DNA of 40,042 bases from Bacteroidetes bacterium GWF2_33_38 (GCA_001769505.1 MEOF01000034.1:1-40042); one strand, 5' to 3'. Positions 9,001-18,421 are shown, counted from the stretch's first letter. Notes: a model not told the origin generated them from the letters alone. Numbers and translations are program-made.

Positions 9001-10543
9001 TATGATACGTTTCGCAAGATTGCAAATACATGATTGCAGTCAGAGGAACAGTAAAACCTTGATACAAAAAAGCATCACTTGTTGAAACATAATTCGGGTC
9101 GTTGTTTATATATAAATTGTCGTTTATGGCGAGACATGGTTCCCAAGGAGTATCTCCAGTATTATCATGAATATTTGCTATACATACAGGTTCGTTAGTT
9201 CCGGGAATTAAAGCAACATTTACAGCATTATCTGCGTAAGTACCATTGATACCTGGTCCACTTACAAAAAACGCAAAAACATCGTTATAAACTTCACAAT
9301 TATATGTTGGGTATTCATTCGATGCAAATATAAAACGAAATTCGGTTGTGTCAGATGAAGGAACGAAATCGAATTCAAGAATTGAAACGTCATGAACTGA
9401 CAAAGTGCCAGCATTTTCTTCTGCCATTTCTTGCAAATCGCTTTCTACAGGTGTATTTGAAGTAACAAATCCAGGATCCATTTCAGAACCATCTCCGCTT
9501 GCATTTAGTACATTTCCTGTCGATAAAATAATCCCTGAATTAAAACCAAGAATAGTTCCAGAGCCTTCGAAATAACCTATAGCTGAACTTGCTCCTTCAT
9601 ACTCAACATTTGAAGCTTCTAAACAACCTGTAACCAAAATATCTTCGACTAAATATTGTGGTGTAAAGGTATTTGTTAGTACATCGACATTAGCTGGAGG
9701 GTTGTAAGCACAAATACTGAAACTTCCTTGAGATGTTGTTCCTGTAGGCCAAAAACGAATCCAAATCATTTGCCCTGCAAGATTATTACCTGGTCTTATT
9801 CTAGCACCTGAAGGCATTCCAGTGCTACTCTCTGAGCAACTTACCATTGTTAAATTATTGCAACTTCCTTTGTAAACAGCTATTCCTCCCGAAGTTACGG
9901 TTCCTGCCGAAACATCAATATTCAATCTTCCTGAAGCTGGAACTTGGACTGAAAACCATACGTCTTGCCCATTATAATTTGTCGCACAAACAGGATCTGC
10001 TATTGTTGTGTGAGTAGCACCGGCTGTTGAATATTGTTGATTTACACAATTATTATTTATAGGAATACTTGTTGCAGCACATGGGTCGTCATTTGATGGC
10101 GGCGGAGGGGGTACATAGCAATTTGATGAACATGATATTTGTGCTACAAATCCGCTCCTTTCGACTGATGCATCAGAAACCAAACGAATAGTTATGCACG
10201 AAGACGAAGAAAAAACATCTGCAGGAACGACAGCTCCTGTGAGAGTTGCTAACAATGTTGAACTTGTGTTAGCTCCATCGTAAACGTAAACAAAATCGTA
10301 ATTATCTTCAAGATTAAAACTTGTAAAATCAACTTTTATACAAGACCCATTTGTTGAACAAAATGTAATTTGCTGATCTTCATTTGATCCATAATTTCCA
10401 GTGTCATCGCCACTATCATATAAGGTAGCAATACAAGTATTGATGGTCTGTCCATCGCTTGTTTCAATGTTATAATTAACTGCAAAAGCAGTGTTAATTA
10501 CCAGTATTAAAAGAAAGCCTATTATAATTTTTTGCACGTACAT
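6080..10543 (-). CDS. T9SS type-B multidomain adhesin (CUB, anchor-L, PKD, SprB), 1487 aa
   Basis: Predicted very large secreted surface protein. Residues 1-21 are a signal peptide ending AFA. Residues about 24-140 are CUB-like (C.ATLYDSGDDTGNY, DFVYVYDG). A PPPPP linker follows, then a pre-peptidase-C-like domain at about 151-280 (DPCAA, DVWFSV, SFSICAY). Residues about 285-540 match the choice-of-anchor L type (GIILSTGNV, F.F.FASNEYP, DVFAFFVSGPG). A Calx-beta-like segment lies at about 555-670 (GLTEGTETI), then PKD-like domains to about 910, two SprB-type repeats at about 914-1055, further Ig/PKD-like domains, and the CHU_C gliding-motility-associated sorting domain from about 1391 (APTAFSPDKDGIN, YDRWGE, GVYTW). 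The last class is handled by T9SS. No catalytic domain is visible, so adhesion or scaffolding is the best guess. It lies downstream of the related 2127-aa gene on the same strand, separated by a REP-like element. Confidence 0.88.
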   Translation of the reverse strand: MYVQKIIIGFLLILVINTAFAVNYNIETSDGQTINTCIATLYDSGDDTGNYGSNEDQQITFCSTNGSCIKVDFTSFNLEDNYDFVYVYDGANTSSTLLATLTGAVVPADVFSSSSCITIRLVSDASVERSGFVAQISCSSNCYVPPPPPSNDDPCAATSIPINNNCVNQQYSTAGATHTTIADPVCATNYNGQDVWFSVQVPASGRLNIDVSAGTVTSGGIAVYKGSCNNLTMVSCSESSTGMPSGARIRPGNNLAGQMIWIRFWPTGTTSQGSFSICAYNPPANVDVLTNTFTPQYLVEDILVTGCLEASNVEYEGASSAIGYFEGSGTILGFNSGIILSTGNVLNASGDGSEMDPGFVTSNTPVESDLQEMAEENAGTLSVHDVSILEFDFVPSSDTTEFRFIFASNEYPTYNCEVYNDVFAFFVSGPGINGTYADNAVNVALIPGTNEPVCIANIHDNTGDTPWEPCLAINDNLYINNDPNYVSTSDAFLYQGFTVPLTAIMYLQSCETYHIKLAIADGADGALDSGVFLEAGSFSSGEQVVSEHLLVNGAESFTTFEGCENRLIFSRADTFNISQPLEVLTTITGTASTTIDLTNFIPLNYTIPAGVIHDTIYYTAILDGLTEGTETINIALGNGCPCNVEYNSFTININDKDELEGGIFEDEVIVEPNECTTLTSFHNVNENFVDYNWNTSSNNQDISVCPTQTTTYYLTITDMCGGEVYDSAIVYVASPIVPHFDANDICFGNNTSTITYNGTYHDSLTIVWNFDGANIISGSNEGPYVLEWDAIGSYIVSVTVSNIVYTEVYSDTILVKPIPTTNFSIDSLMCTGDTLNVLYTGNATSEAEYYWDFDNAAILSGNSQGPYEVTWYIPGMYNITLDSVVMNSCVSNFPTTLEAYAPAVVKIISIHEDSTLCYGSCDGGAELTVIGGVEPYSYSWSTNQTTTIPEISSLCIGTYSVTVADINACSVQADFIIEQPTQLTYVKAIEPVKCHGDNDGEATLIASAGTPPYSYLWSNGITTNINESLIKGNYYFTIADANDCFVRGVATVPQPANFFVITEDKQVCIGSEATLAAFGFGGTTPYTFYWYNPELGLDSGETITFIPPYENTILNLYAVDAVGCTTSYVNAKAQLYPELSFSVTPSETSFCPGSEIQFDMETAGGSGGPYWCNLLNDNVIFISGQTYIPQGADTILHYVFSLQDYCTTPTAYDTVTLHLYETPPNNFTPDVSSGCQPLTVNFIESSSDEGQTYFWEFEDNNSFSTQKNPNYIYNNDGIFDLTLTVTGTNGCRNIVTKENYITVYKKPIVAFNADPTYTTIIKPQISFENVSSDTYYCLWNFGDEVGVSEQISPVYEYKYPGEYQVGLYVESQFGCHDTAMVIIEIDEHLTFYAPTAFSPDKDGINEVFYISGNGFDANNFQFYIYDRWGEIVYETNKYDFESPETYGWDGRIGGSSLGESGVYTWLVISKKPSGMEFQKTGTVTLIR

Positions 10544-10603
10544 TCAATAATTTATACCAACCATAGACGGAAAAAAAATGAAATAGTTGTATTATAATGG
10601 AAC

Positions 10604-10634
10604 CAAAAATACAGTTTAAAAATGAATTTAAAAA
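10604..10634 (-). promoter_or_regulatory. Possible -7 element for the 1487-aa adhesin
   Basis: On the minus strand TATTTTTG (plus 10604-10611) matches TAnnTTTG exactly and would start transcription about 54 bases before the ATG at 10543. At the 20-base spacing the -33 position is TTT rather than TTG, so support is partial. Confidence 0.3.
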
Positions 10635-10646
10635 AAATAGTTGAAA

Positions 10647-10666
10647 GTCAATTCGTTCGAATTGAC
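10647..10666. repeat. Perfect 9-bp palindrome with 2-nt centre
   Basis: GTCAATTCG, TT, CGAATTGAC. It stands 15 bases to the left of the REP-like inverted repeat and shares the GTCAnTTCG word with it, so it may be a degenerate half of the same element or a hairpin in the 5' region of the 1487-aa gene. Confidence 0.6.
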
Positions 10667-10681
10667 AAATTGCTCTTGCCT

Positions 10682-10806
10682 GTCATTTTCGAGGGAAGCG
10701 AAGCGACGAGAAATCTGAATTGTAAAAAGCAATAAAAATGATTTTTTGCAGGAAACTCGAAAAGACAAAAAAGAGGAATAGATTTCTCACATACGTTCGA
10801 AATGAC
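10682..10806. repeat. REP-like imperfect inverted repeat (MITE-sized)
   Basis: Left arm 10682-10716 begins GTCATTTTCGA and ends GAGAAATCT, with a GC-richer centre (GGGAAGCGAAGCGAC). Right arm 10780-10806 read on the minus strand begins GTCATTTCGA and ends GAGAAATCT, with a different centre. The arms are separated by 63 bases of A-rich DNA. Conserved ends around a variable core is the layout of dispersed palindromic elements such as RAYT-linked REPs, and words like these recur between genes in Bacteroidota genomes as far as I recall. No coding potential is convincing within it. It could also fold into a transcript-end structure after the 2127-aa gene. Confidence 0.6.
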
Positions 10807-10839
10807 AAAAAACTCAAAAATGACAAATTCGAAGTAAAA

Positions 10840-13800
10840 CTATTTTATAAGCGTCACTATTCCTTTTGCTTCATGCGAAACATCAAGATTATCTTTATAA
10901 ACCAAATACCATGTATAAACTCCAATTTCTGCTGTAATTCCACTTTCTAAACGACCATTCCAACCAAATTCTTCAGGATTATCGTAATTAAAGTTCTGTG
11001 TTTCGAAAATTAATTCGCCCCATCTATTGTATATTCTAAGTGTAAATTCTTCAGCATCAATACCATTTCCTGTAATAAAGAATACATCGTTAATCCCATC
11101 ATTGTCAGGGCTAAAAGCGGTAGGTGCGTAAAGAGTATATTCATCGTTAACTTTTACCATTACAATGGTTGTATCGGTACAACCTAAATTGGTTGTTACT
11201 ACCAATTCAACTTCATAATCCCCAACTTTTTCATATTCATGTGTAGCATTTTCTGAGTATTCATTATCTCCGTCTCCAAATTCCCAATAGTTTAGGTCGT
11301 TATACAATGAATTATTGGTGAAATTAAAGATTGGTTCAATAATCGAAGCATATCCTGGTTCAACTGAAAATTTTGCTGTCGGATTTTGATAAACAGTAAT
11401 ATAAGCTTCCTTGGTTTCTCGGTGAGTACAACCACCTTGCGATTTCACATCAAGGGTAATATCATAACTTCCTGGATTTTCGAATGTGTGTTCAGGATTT
11501 CTTTCAAAAGCTATATTATTCAATTCTCCATCATTAAAATTCCAACGATAATTGTATTTTTCTCCCGTAAAAGGTGAATTTTCATTAAAGTTAACATTTA
11601 GAGGGGGGCAACCCGCTAAGGTATCTGCTGAAAAAACATTTGGAGGTGTTGGGAGTAAATAAATATCGAAAGTATCAACATCGATTGGAGAACCACAAAA
11701 ATCTTTAGAAGTTATTACATATGTTACTGTTGTGTTATCTCCATCTGGGGATAATTTAAAAGGAGGTGTAACCATTCCATAACCAGCTAGATCACAAGTA
11801 TAACCAAATCCTTGACCTCCTGTTATTGTCGCCGATACTGTCAAGGTATCTCCTGGACAAATAGTTTGTGGATCGGTTTTAAAAATTGCACTTACAGCTG
11901 GGTAAATTTTTACACTCACATTCAAAGGATCGCTTAAACAATTATGACCATCAATTCCGTACACGCTATATCCTGTAACCGGTTGCGTTGGGGATACAAT
12001 TAATTGTTCTGTTGTATCTCCAGTTGACCAAACAAAATCATATGGTGCTGTTCCTCCTGTAAAACGCGAAGCATAAAAAGTTGCTGACATCCCCTGACAA
12101 ATCCACTTTTCAGTCGGAGTTACAATAATTTTCAATTTGCCTGGTGCGGTAATCATTTGACTTGACGAGGCAATACAAAGATGCCCATCGGTAACATTTA
12201 CGGTATAGTTTCCAGCTCCGATATTATTGATGTTTGCTCCTAATGTTCCTGTATTCCAAATATAAGAATATGGTCCAGTTCCTCCTATTGCTGTAGCTAT
12301 AGCAGAGCCATCGGAATACCCATGACACGAAGGTCTTGTAAAATCGGTTACATCAACAGTTAATTCTAGCGGTTGTGAAATTGAAATTGAATCTATAGCT
12401 ATACAACCATGACTATCGTAAATAGTTACCTGAGTTACTCCTGCACATAAACTTTCGTTAATTTGCGATGTTTCAATATTTTCCCAAAAGTAAAAATAAG
12501 GTGCGGTTCCTGTTCCTGCGACAACGTCAACTCGACCTTCTCCATCACAACTTTCATAACATTTTGCATTTTCAAGAACAGTTGTCGTTGTTTGAAGCGG
12601 ACTTGGTGCTGAAATAATAATTTGTGCGGTGGCGGTACAAGAATTTGCATCGGTAGCCGTTACTGTGTATGTATTTGCACACAAGTGGTTTACACTACCC
12701 TGACTTCCTGCACTATTTGACCACAAATAGGTGTATGGGGATGTCCCATAAATAGCTTCAGCTAATGCTGTTCCATCGCAATTACCAAAACAAGAAGCGT
12801 TCATATAACTGGTAATATTTACAAGTAGTTGTTCAGGTTGAGTAATATTAACCTCAATCGTTCCTTCGCACATATTTGAGTCGTAAATGGTAACAACATA
12901 AACTCCTTTACATAAATTTGTACGTGTTTGTGATACACTTCCATTCGACCAAAGGTATGTATATGGAGGAGTTCCTCCTTCAGGAGAAATTGTTACTTCT
13001 CCATTGCATAATCCATAGCAACTTACATTTGCAAGGTCGGTTAAAGTTGCCGTAACTTCCAAAGGTTCTGTAATTCTAATTGTATCTATATAATTGCAAT
13101 TATTTGCATCGGTTACAGTTATTGAATATAGACCGGCGGCTAAATTTGATACGGTATTTGTTTCTAAACTTGAAATTACAGAAGCATGTCCCAACCATGT
13201 ATAGGTATAATCGGGAGCTTGATTTGCAATAACGCTTACCGTTGCGGAGCCATCGGATGAACCAAAACATAGGGTATTGCTTGAATCAGTAACGCTTGCA
13301 ATTACTCCATTTTCGTCCTGTATTAAAATGTTTAAAAATCCAAAACATCCATTGTCATCATTTATTGTAACATTGTAAGCCCCTGAAGCTAATCCTGAAT
13401 TAGTTGCTGTAGTTGGAAAATCGCCAACTCCTGTTCCCCAATTGTATGAATAATTTCCCGAACTTGATGTGCCTCCTGTTGGCGTAACTTCTGCAGAGCC
13501 GTCTTCTTGTTCGCAATGTGCATTTGAAATTAAGGTCGATGTTGCTGTGATTGCTGTTGGCTCTTGAATGTTGATGGAGTCTGTTGCGGTACATCCATTT
13601 GCATCGGTAACAGTAATGAACGCCCAGCCATCGCATAAAATATTAGTTTGATTGGCAAGTTCGCCATTTGACCATAAATAAGTATATGGAGTTGTGCCAA
13701 ATGTTGCTTGACTCAATGCAAAGCCGTCGCAGGTATCGTTGCATGATGTGTAAGCAGAATCAATAATGTCAATTGATAAGGATTGTGGCTCAGTAACATT

Positions 13801-16800
13801 TATACTGATTGATGCTTTACAATCCCCTGCATCAGTAATATTTACTGTGTAAACATCTGAACATAAACCCGTGGCAATTGAATCGGTTATTCCTGTCGAA
13901 CCCCATGAATATGTGTAAGGGTATTGTCCTCCGGAAACCGAAATTGTAGCTTCTCCGTCGCAGGCTCCATTACACGATGCTTCAACTAAGGATTCAAGAG
14001 TAATCAACATTGAATCAGGTTCAATAATTACGATTGAATCAGAAATAAAACAACCAACAGCATCGGTTGCAGTAAATGTATAAACTCCGGCACATAAATC
14101 TTGTAAATCTTCGGTTATTGCAGCATTTGACCAAATAAAAGTTATGGCTGAAGTTGCATTATTGATGGTTAAATTTATAGACCCGTCGCATTCGCCATTA
14201 CACGAAACATCGGTTTGTGCAATATCTATCCCAAAACTTGTAATTTCAACCGATAAAGTTGTATCGTAAACACAACCCATATTATCAACAACAGTGAATA
14301 CATAATCATAAGTTCCATTGTTATTTGCAACAAAAGAAGTGTTATTTGAAGTATCACCTGTAAGCCATTGCCCAGTCCAAACGCCTTCGTTAGGAATCGA
14401 GGGTTCGAAACTCCATGGTGCAGGATATAAGGATTCGTCGAAATTGATTGACCAATTAAAAATGTATCCATTGTCAGCTAAAATATTGTCAATTACGTGT
14501 ATTGACCATGTTCCGTTTAAGGGGCAACCAACCAGAGGATCATAACTATCAATAGGGATGTATGTGTCGCTTGGAACTGAGACTCCACTAGCTGTTCCTA
14601 AGTTGTTTATAGTAGAGCTACCTGTCATATTAAAACAGTAATCATATCCACTTCCAGGTAAATTAACAGTTGGATCCTGATTGGGAGAATTATCATAATC
14701 AGAGTGGTCAACTCCGCCTAGCGGTTCTCCTAAGAAAGCACCTGAACTAGAAGTTCCAGAACCTGTATACAAATCAAATAACATTGCTGTGCTTCCATTT
14801 GGGCATTCGATGTAAACATCTAAGTCGCCAAGATACGAGTGTTCGATGTTCAAGCAAATATCAACAACATCGTTAACGTCTTCTAAGGTTTGTCCAAAAG
14901 TAAAGGAGTTGAAAAATATAGGTGCAGTATATTCATCTCCACTACCATCAGGCAAAAAAGTTGTGTCGGCTAAAACAACGGGGGCTGCTGCGTTCCAAAT
15001 TGCAGGAGTTGCAACACCAGTTAAATCAACAGAATATCCAGAGCAAGTTGTGGTTGGGTTAATTTCGGTTCCTGCAAATGAAGGCGTAAGCGAAACTCGA
15101 ACTTTTTGTTGAATATCGTTTAAGTTTCGGCAACCGTTATTATCAGTAATTGTCAATGCAAGATCATAGCCTCCTTCATCGGGAAAAACATAATAAAAAT
15201 CTTGAAGGTTTGAAACGATTTCGTTATTAATTGTCCACTCGAAACTTGAAGTAGCATCGTCTTGGTGATAATCTTCATCGTTGTTATTGTATATTCCAAG
15301 CCCTTCGAAATGAACAATGTCTCCTTGGCAAATATCAATAAATGGGACACCTCCTGTTGAATATGCTTCTACTGACTGGCAAGGGGGAGAACAAATTGCA
15401 TTTGCTGTCCATCCATTTCCTCCTTCGGCCACATCGTTAGATTGAAAATGGAATGTTAAACAACCCGAAGTATTCAAATAAGAAGGTTTAATAACTTGTG
15501 TAGGGATATTTCCCGTTGTAAAACAGTCAATTTGCATGGCGGTTGTATCCATTCCATCGTAAACACATAAGATATCAGACGCATCGAGGTCAAAAGCAGT
15601 GAAATCAATTTGAGAAGCTAAATTCGGATCAGATGGGCAATAAGTTACAATGTTGTTTTCACAAACAGAGTAATCGCTAGTTGCTCCGCCTGAATCGTAA
15701 AATGTTGCCGCACAAGTTGTAATTGTATCTGGAGCCAAAGCTGTGAGAGCTATATTTAATGTAAATCCTGTACATTCATACGTTTCTTTAGTCGCAACTA
15801 TGAAATAATAAGTTTGACCTCCTGTAAGTTCTAAATAACAAATAGTTGGAGCTCCAGTATTGCTGGTTGCTGTATAAACACAAGTTGCACCTGCAACATC
15901 AGGACAATTATTTAAAACAAATAATCCCATATCGTCAACAGTAGTGTTTGAAATAGCTGCAGAAATAAATTCATTCGCAACCGGAGTATATTCAAATACA
16001 AAGTCTTCGCCATTCATATATTCGCTCCCACAAGCATCGGAGCTATTGTAATCGCTTTCAAATCCACATGTAGTTGCGGTATGATTATAGGGAATTGCAT
16101 TGATAACCTCAGGTGTAGCACAAGTCATTCCTACTGGACAGGCAGCACAAGGTCCGCCGCAGTCAACACCTGTTTCTCCTTGATTTTGAAGTCCGTCGGT
16201 GCAGGTTGCTGCGGGAGAATAAGCACAAATACTAAATGTTCCTTGTGTGTTTCCTCCGTATTCCCAAACACGAACCCATAATGTTTCTCCTGCGGTTCGT
16301 CCTGTTAATTCGATATATGACATTGAAGCATTTGCACTTCCATCATCATCGCAGTCAACTAGTGTTAGAGCATTACAATTAGCTCCAGAATAAACGGCCA
16401 TTCCTGCGTCAGTTATAACTCCTGAGTTTTGGTCAAGGATAATATGTCCATCTGTAGGAACCGTAATTGAAAACCAAATATCAGGACCTGAAAAACTTGC
16501 ACAGCCTGGATCTGGAGGTCCAACAGATTCGGTCATGCCAACATTTGTATATTGCACAAAGTTACAAGATGAGTTAACTGTTAATGCAACAGGGTTGCAA
16601 ACATCGTCGCCAAGTCCACATGCAGGGCAGGTTGCTCCACCGCAATCAATTCCAATCTCATCTTGATTTAAAATTCCATCACTACAACTAGGGGCAGGAG
16701 GAGCTCCAAAAGTTACAGACCAGCCTAATAAATTTCCTGAGTCAGAGGCATAATCATCACCAACACAAAGTTGCCAATTACCATTCGCACTTTCAGAATT

Positions 16801-17223
16801 AAAATCAGAAAAACTACCTTCTGGTTTGTAGCTTCCTGTAATTGGACCGGTAGATGATACTGTTGTTATTGAGGCTGATGCATACATATCGAAACACATT
16901 GAGCCTATACTTGTTCCAAAATCATCTCCACCACCTCCCCGACCTAAAGAAAGTGGGACTTCGGTTCCAGCAGGGCTTACTAAATATATATCCAAGTCTC
17001 CATTATATGTATGTTCAATGTAAATGCAAACTGATGAGATGGTTATACTTGTTCCATCAATTGTTCCTATTCCTGAAACATTGACTGTATTACATACTCC
17101 GCCACCGGGGTAAGTGTTTCCATCGTCAGGTATTGCTACTGAAATATTTCCGGAACTAAAAGTTTGAGAAAACGAAAAAAAGGTGCTAAAAATGAAAAGG
17201 AAGAGGATATATATGTTTTTCAT
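10840..17223 (-). CDS. Giant T9SS type-B adhesin with P-domains, CUB and nine SprB repeats, 2127 aa
   Basis: Predicted secreted or surface adhesin. The signal peptide ends near residue 20 (SFSQ). Domains in order: a P/Homo-B-like domain (about 21-176; HTYNGDLDIYLVSPAG, NGNWQLCVGDD); a Cys motif C.DG..NQ.E.G.DCGG (about 178-200); a pre-peptidase-C-like domain (205-335); a second Cys motif; another PPC-like domain (365-495); a CUB-like domain (about 498-612); a PKD-like domain; a second P-like domain (about 765-930; HSYLGDLDVYIECPNG); an Ig-like segment; nine SprB-type repeats (about 1000-1691); further Ig/PKD-like domains; and a CHU_C type-B T9SS sorting domain from about 2033 (APTAFSPDNDGIN, YNRWGE, GVYTWYLVYKD). 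P-domains usually accompany subtilisin-like proteases, but no protease domain is present. The sorting domain and the CUB/PPC modules are close to those of the 1487-aa neighbour, so the two are shuffled paralogues. No terminator is obvious apart from the REP-like element. Confidence 0.88.
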   Translation of the reverse strand: MKNIYILFLFIFSTFFSFSQTFSSGNISVAIPDDGNTYPGGGVCNTVNVSGIGTIDGTSITISSVCIYIEHTYNGDLDIYLVSPAGTEVPLSLGRGGGGDDFGTSIGSMCFDMYASASITTVSSTGPITGSYKPEGSFSDFNSESANGNWQLCVGDDYASDSGNLLGWSVTFGAPPAPSCSDGILNQDEIGIDCGGATCPACGLGDDVCNPVALTVNSSCNFVQYTNVGMTESVGPPDPGCASFSGPDIWFSITVPTDGHIILDQNSGVITDAGMAVYSGANCNALTLVDCDDDGSANASMSYIELTGRTAGETLWVRVWEYGGNTQGTFSICAYSPAATCTDGLQNQGETGVDCGGPCAACPVGMTCATPEVINAIPYNHTATTCGFESDYNSSDACGSEYMNGEDFVFEYTPVANEFISAAISNTTVDDMGLFVLNNCPDVAGATCVYTATSNTGAPTICYLELTGGQTYYFIVATKETYECTGFTLNIALTALAPDTITTCAATFYDSGGATSDYSVCENNIVTYCPSDPNLASQIDFTAFDLDASDILCVYDGMDTTAMQIDCFTTGNIPTQVIKPSYLNTSGCLTFHFQSNDVAEGGNGWTANAICSPPCQSVEAYSTGGVPFIDICQGDIVHFEGLGIYNNNDEDYHQDDATSSFEWTINNEIVSNLQDFYYVFPDEGGYDLALTITDNNGCRNLNDIQQKVRVSLTPSFAGTEINPTTTCSGYSVDLTGVATPAIWNAAAPVVLADTTFLPDGSGDEYTAPIFFNSFTFGQTLEDVNDVVDICLNIEHSYLGDLDVYIECPNGSTAMLFDLYTGSGTSSSGAFLGEPLGGVDHSDYDNSPNQDPTVNLPGSGYDYCFNMTGSSTINNLGTASGVSVPSDTYIPIDSYDPLVGCPLNGTWSIHVIDNILADNGYIFNWSINFDESLYPAPWSFEPSIPNEGVWTGQWLTGDTSNNTSFVANNNGTYDYVFTVVDNMGCVYDTTLSVEITSFGIDIAQTDVSCNGECDGSINLTINNATSAITFIWSNAAITEDLQDLCAGVYTFTATDAVGCFISDSIVIIEPDSMLITLESLVEASCNGACDGEATISVSGGQYPYTYSWGSTGITDSIATGLCSDVYTVNITDAGDCKASISINVTEPQSLSIDIIDSAYTSCNDTCDGFALSQATFGTTPYTYLWSNGELANQTNILCDGWAFITVTDANGCTATDSINIQEPTAITATSTLISNAHCEQEDGSAEVTPTGGTSSSGNYSYNWGTGVGDFPTTATNSGLASGAYNVTINDDNGCFGFLNILIQDENGVIASVTDSSNTLCFGSSDGSATVSVIANQAPDYTYTWLGHASVISSLETNTVSNLAAGLYSITVTDANNCNYIDTIRITEPLEVTATLTDLANVSCYGLCNGEVTISPEGGTPPYTYLWSNGSVSQTRTNLCKGVYVVTIYDSNMCEGTIEVNITQPEQLLVNITSYMNASCFGNCDGTALAEAIYGTSPYTYLWSNSAGSQGSVNHLCANTYTVTATDANSCTATAQIIISAPSPLQTTTTVLENAKCYESCDGEGRVDVVAGTGTAPYFYFWENIETSQINESLCAGVTQVTIYDSHGCIAIDSISISQPLELTVDVTDFTRPSCHGYSDGSAIATAIGGTGPYSYIWNTGTLGANINNIGAGNYTVNVTDGHLCIASSSQMITAPGKLKIIVTPTEKWICQGMSATFYASRFTGGTAPYDFVWSTGDTTEQLIVSPTQPVTGYSVYGIDGHNCLSDPLNVSVKIYPAVSAIFKTDPQTICPGDTLTVSATITGGQGFGYTCDLAGYGMVTPPFKLSPDGDNTTVTYVITSKDFCGSPIDVDTFDIYLLPTPPNVFSADTLAGCPPLNVNFNENSPFTGEKYNYRWNFNDGELNNIAFERNPEHTFENPGSYDITLDVKSQGGCTHRETKEAYITVYQNPTAKFSVEPGYASIIEPIFNFTNNSLYNDLNYWEFGDGDNEYSENATHEYEKVGDYEVELVVTTNLGCTDTTIVMVKVNDEYTLYAPTAFSPDNDGINDVFFITGNGIDAEEFTLRIYNRWGELIFETQNFNYDNPEEFGWNGRLESGITAEIGVYTWYLVYKDNLDVSHEAKGIVTLIK

Positions 17224-17445
17224 TTACCTAAATATTTATTATATGTGTCAATAAATCAAGTAATTATATATGATTCTTCGTCTTGGAATTATATATAAAT
17301 ATATTAGGAGACGAATGTAATACTTTTTGGTTGTTTTTCTTTAGATTTTTTAATGAAATTTTTTGGATGTGTGATAACAGAATATAATGGCTAAATGCTA
17401 TATTAAAAAAGTAAATCAGTAGTTAAAATTTGATTTTAATCGGAT

Positions 17446-17691
17446 TTAAATTTTTCTATTTTTGTCATCTTCGATTGTTACAAGGTACAGTTTTTCAACT
17501 TTAGCTCTTGCCCATTCTGTTTTTCGAAGGAATTTCAAACTTGAATTTATACTAGGATTTTCGATAAAACAATTTATTCTAATTTTTGAACCAAGTTCTT
17601 CCCAACCATAAAAATCGTGTAATTTTTCGAGCATAACTTTTAATGTAATTCCGTGTAAAGGATTATTTTTTTGTTCTATCTGGCTCGTCAT
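17446..17691 (-). CDS. VF530-family (DUF2132) small putative DNA-binding protein, 81 aa
   Basis: The whole protein fits the VF530/DUF2132 family: [42 protein letters not shown] and WAR.KVE.LYL are its hallmarks in order, and the length is typical. The family has a solved structure and has been proposed to bind DNA; its role in the cell is not established. Here it starts 10 bases after the end of the 239-aa gene on the same strand, so the two are probably co-transcribed. The C-terminal tail (EDDKNRKI) is species-specific. Confidence 0.88.
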   Translation of the reverse strand: MTSQIEQKNNPLHGITLKVMLEKLHDFYGWEELGSKIRINCFIENPSINSSLKFLRKTEWARAKVEKLYLVTIEDDKNRKI

Positions 17692-17701
17692 TTCAAAATT
17701 T

Positions 17702-18421
17702 TTACGTTGATTTGAGTATAAAATTTTTTATTTCAGAATTTGTTAATGCTTTTACGTTGGTAAGTAAAAAATTAGGTTTTAAAAATCCCCCGTATTGATT
17801 GCATTCTCTTATAAGTTTTTGAAAAAAGTCTTTTAATTCTAGTTTTAAGGGAAGTAACAAAACTCCCTTACAAAAATTTTCTTCGAAAGAAATTTCTTCG
17901 AGTTGACCTTTCTTTTGTTCAATCACAAAATCTAATTCATCACTAATAATTTTTTTTTGATAGTCTTCAAATTCACTTTCGTCGATTTTTATTAAAACTA
18001 CAAAGTATCTTAATAAATTTTCTTTCCCGCCCAAACCAGTAGAGATAATTACTCTTTGTTCATCGAGAAGCGAATTTTCAAGCAACACTTTGCTTTCTTG
18101 TAAAGCTAAGGCAGCCCAGTCTTTAAGTTCGTTGCTAACGCTTTTATTAAAAGATTCAATTGTTCTAAACGAATCAACATCACCAATAGCGGCTAAATTT
18201 ATAAGAATTATTTTTTTATCATTTAACGAGATCCTATCATCGTAAAGTTTAACAACTTCATTGAAAACATCCTGACTTTTTGACTTATTTTCTACTTTTC
18301 GAGCCAATTCAAAATACTCGATTTGAGTACTTACATCTATTTGTTGGTCAATAATAGAATAATTATCGGGAACCGATTCAAGAAATTTTTGAATGTCGAT
18401 ATTTTTTTTCTCACTATCCAT
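17702..18421 (-). CDS. Conserved protein of unknown function, all-helical, 239 aa
   Basis: No signal peptide or membrane segment, so it is cytoplasmic. The sequence looks mostly helical, with HEAT/armadillo-like pacing in the first half ([48 protein letters not shown]), then a mixed stretch ([25 protein letters not shown]) that I associate with a conserved Bacteroidota hypothetical family. The C-terminal third is variable. It is the first gene of a two-gene unit with the VF530-like gene and diverges from feoAB across a 122-bp gap. No function can be assigned; its placement beside iron transport may be incidental. Confidence 0.7.
   Translation of the reverse strand: MDSEKKNIDIQKFLESVPDNYSIIDQQIDVSTQIEYFELARKVENKSKSQDVFNEVVKLYDDRISLNDKKIILINLAAIGDVDSFRTIESFNKSVSNELKDWAALALQESKVLLENSLLDEQRVIISTGLGGKENLLRYFVVLIKIDESEFEDYQKKIISDELDFVIEQKKGQLEEISFEENFCKGVLLLPLKLELKDFFQKLIRECNQYGGFLKPNFLLTNVKALTNSEIKNFILKST

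Noticed and set aside
10738-10950. 70-codon plus-strand frame overlapping the REP-like element
   Set aside because: Lys/Phe-rich translation of low-complexity DNA that runs into the antisense of the 2127-aa gene; no start signal or recognisable domain.
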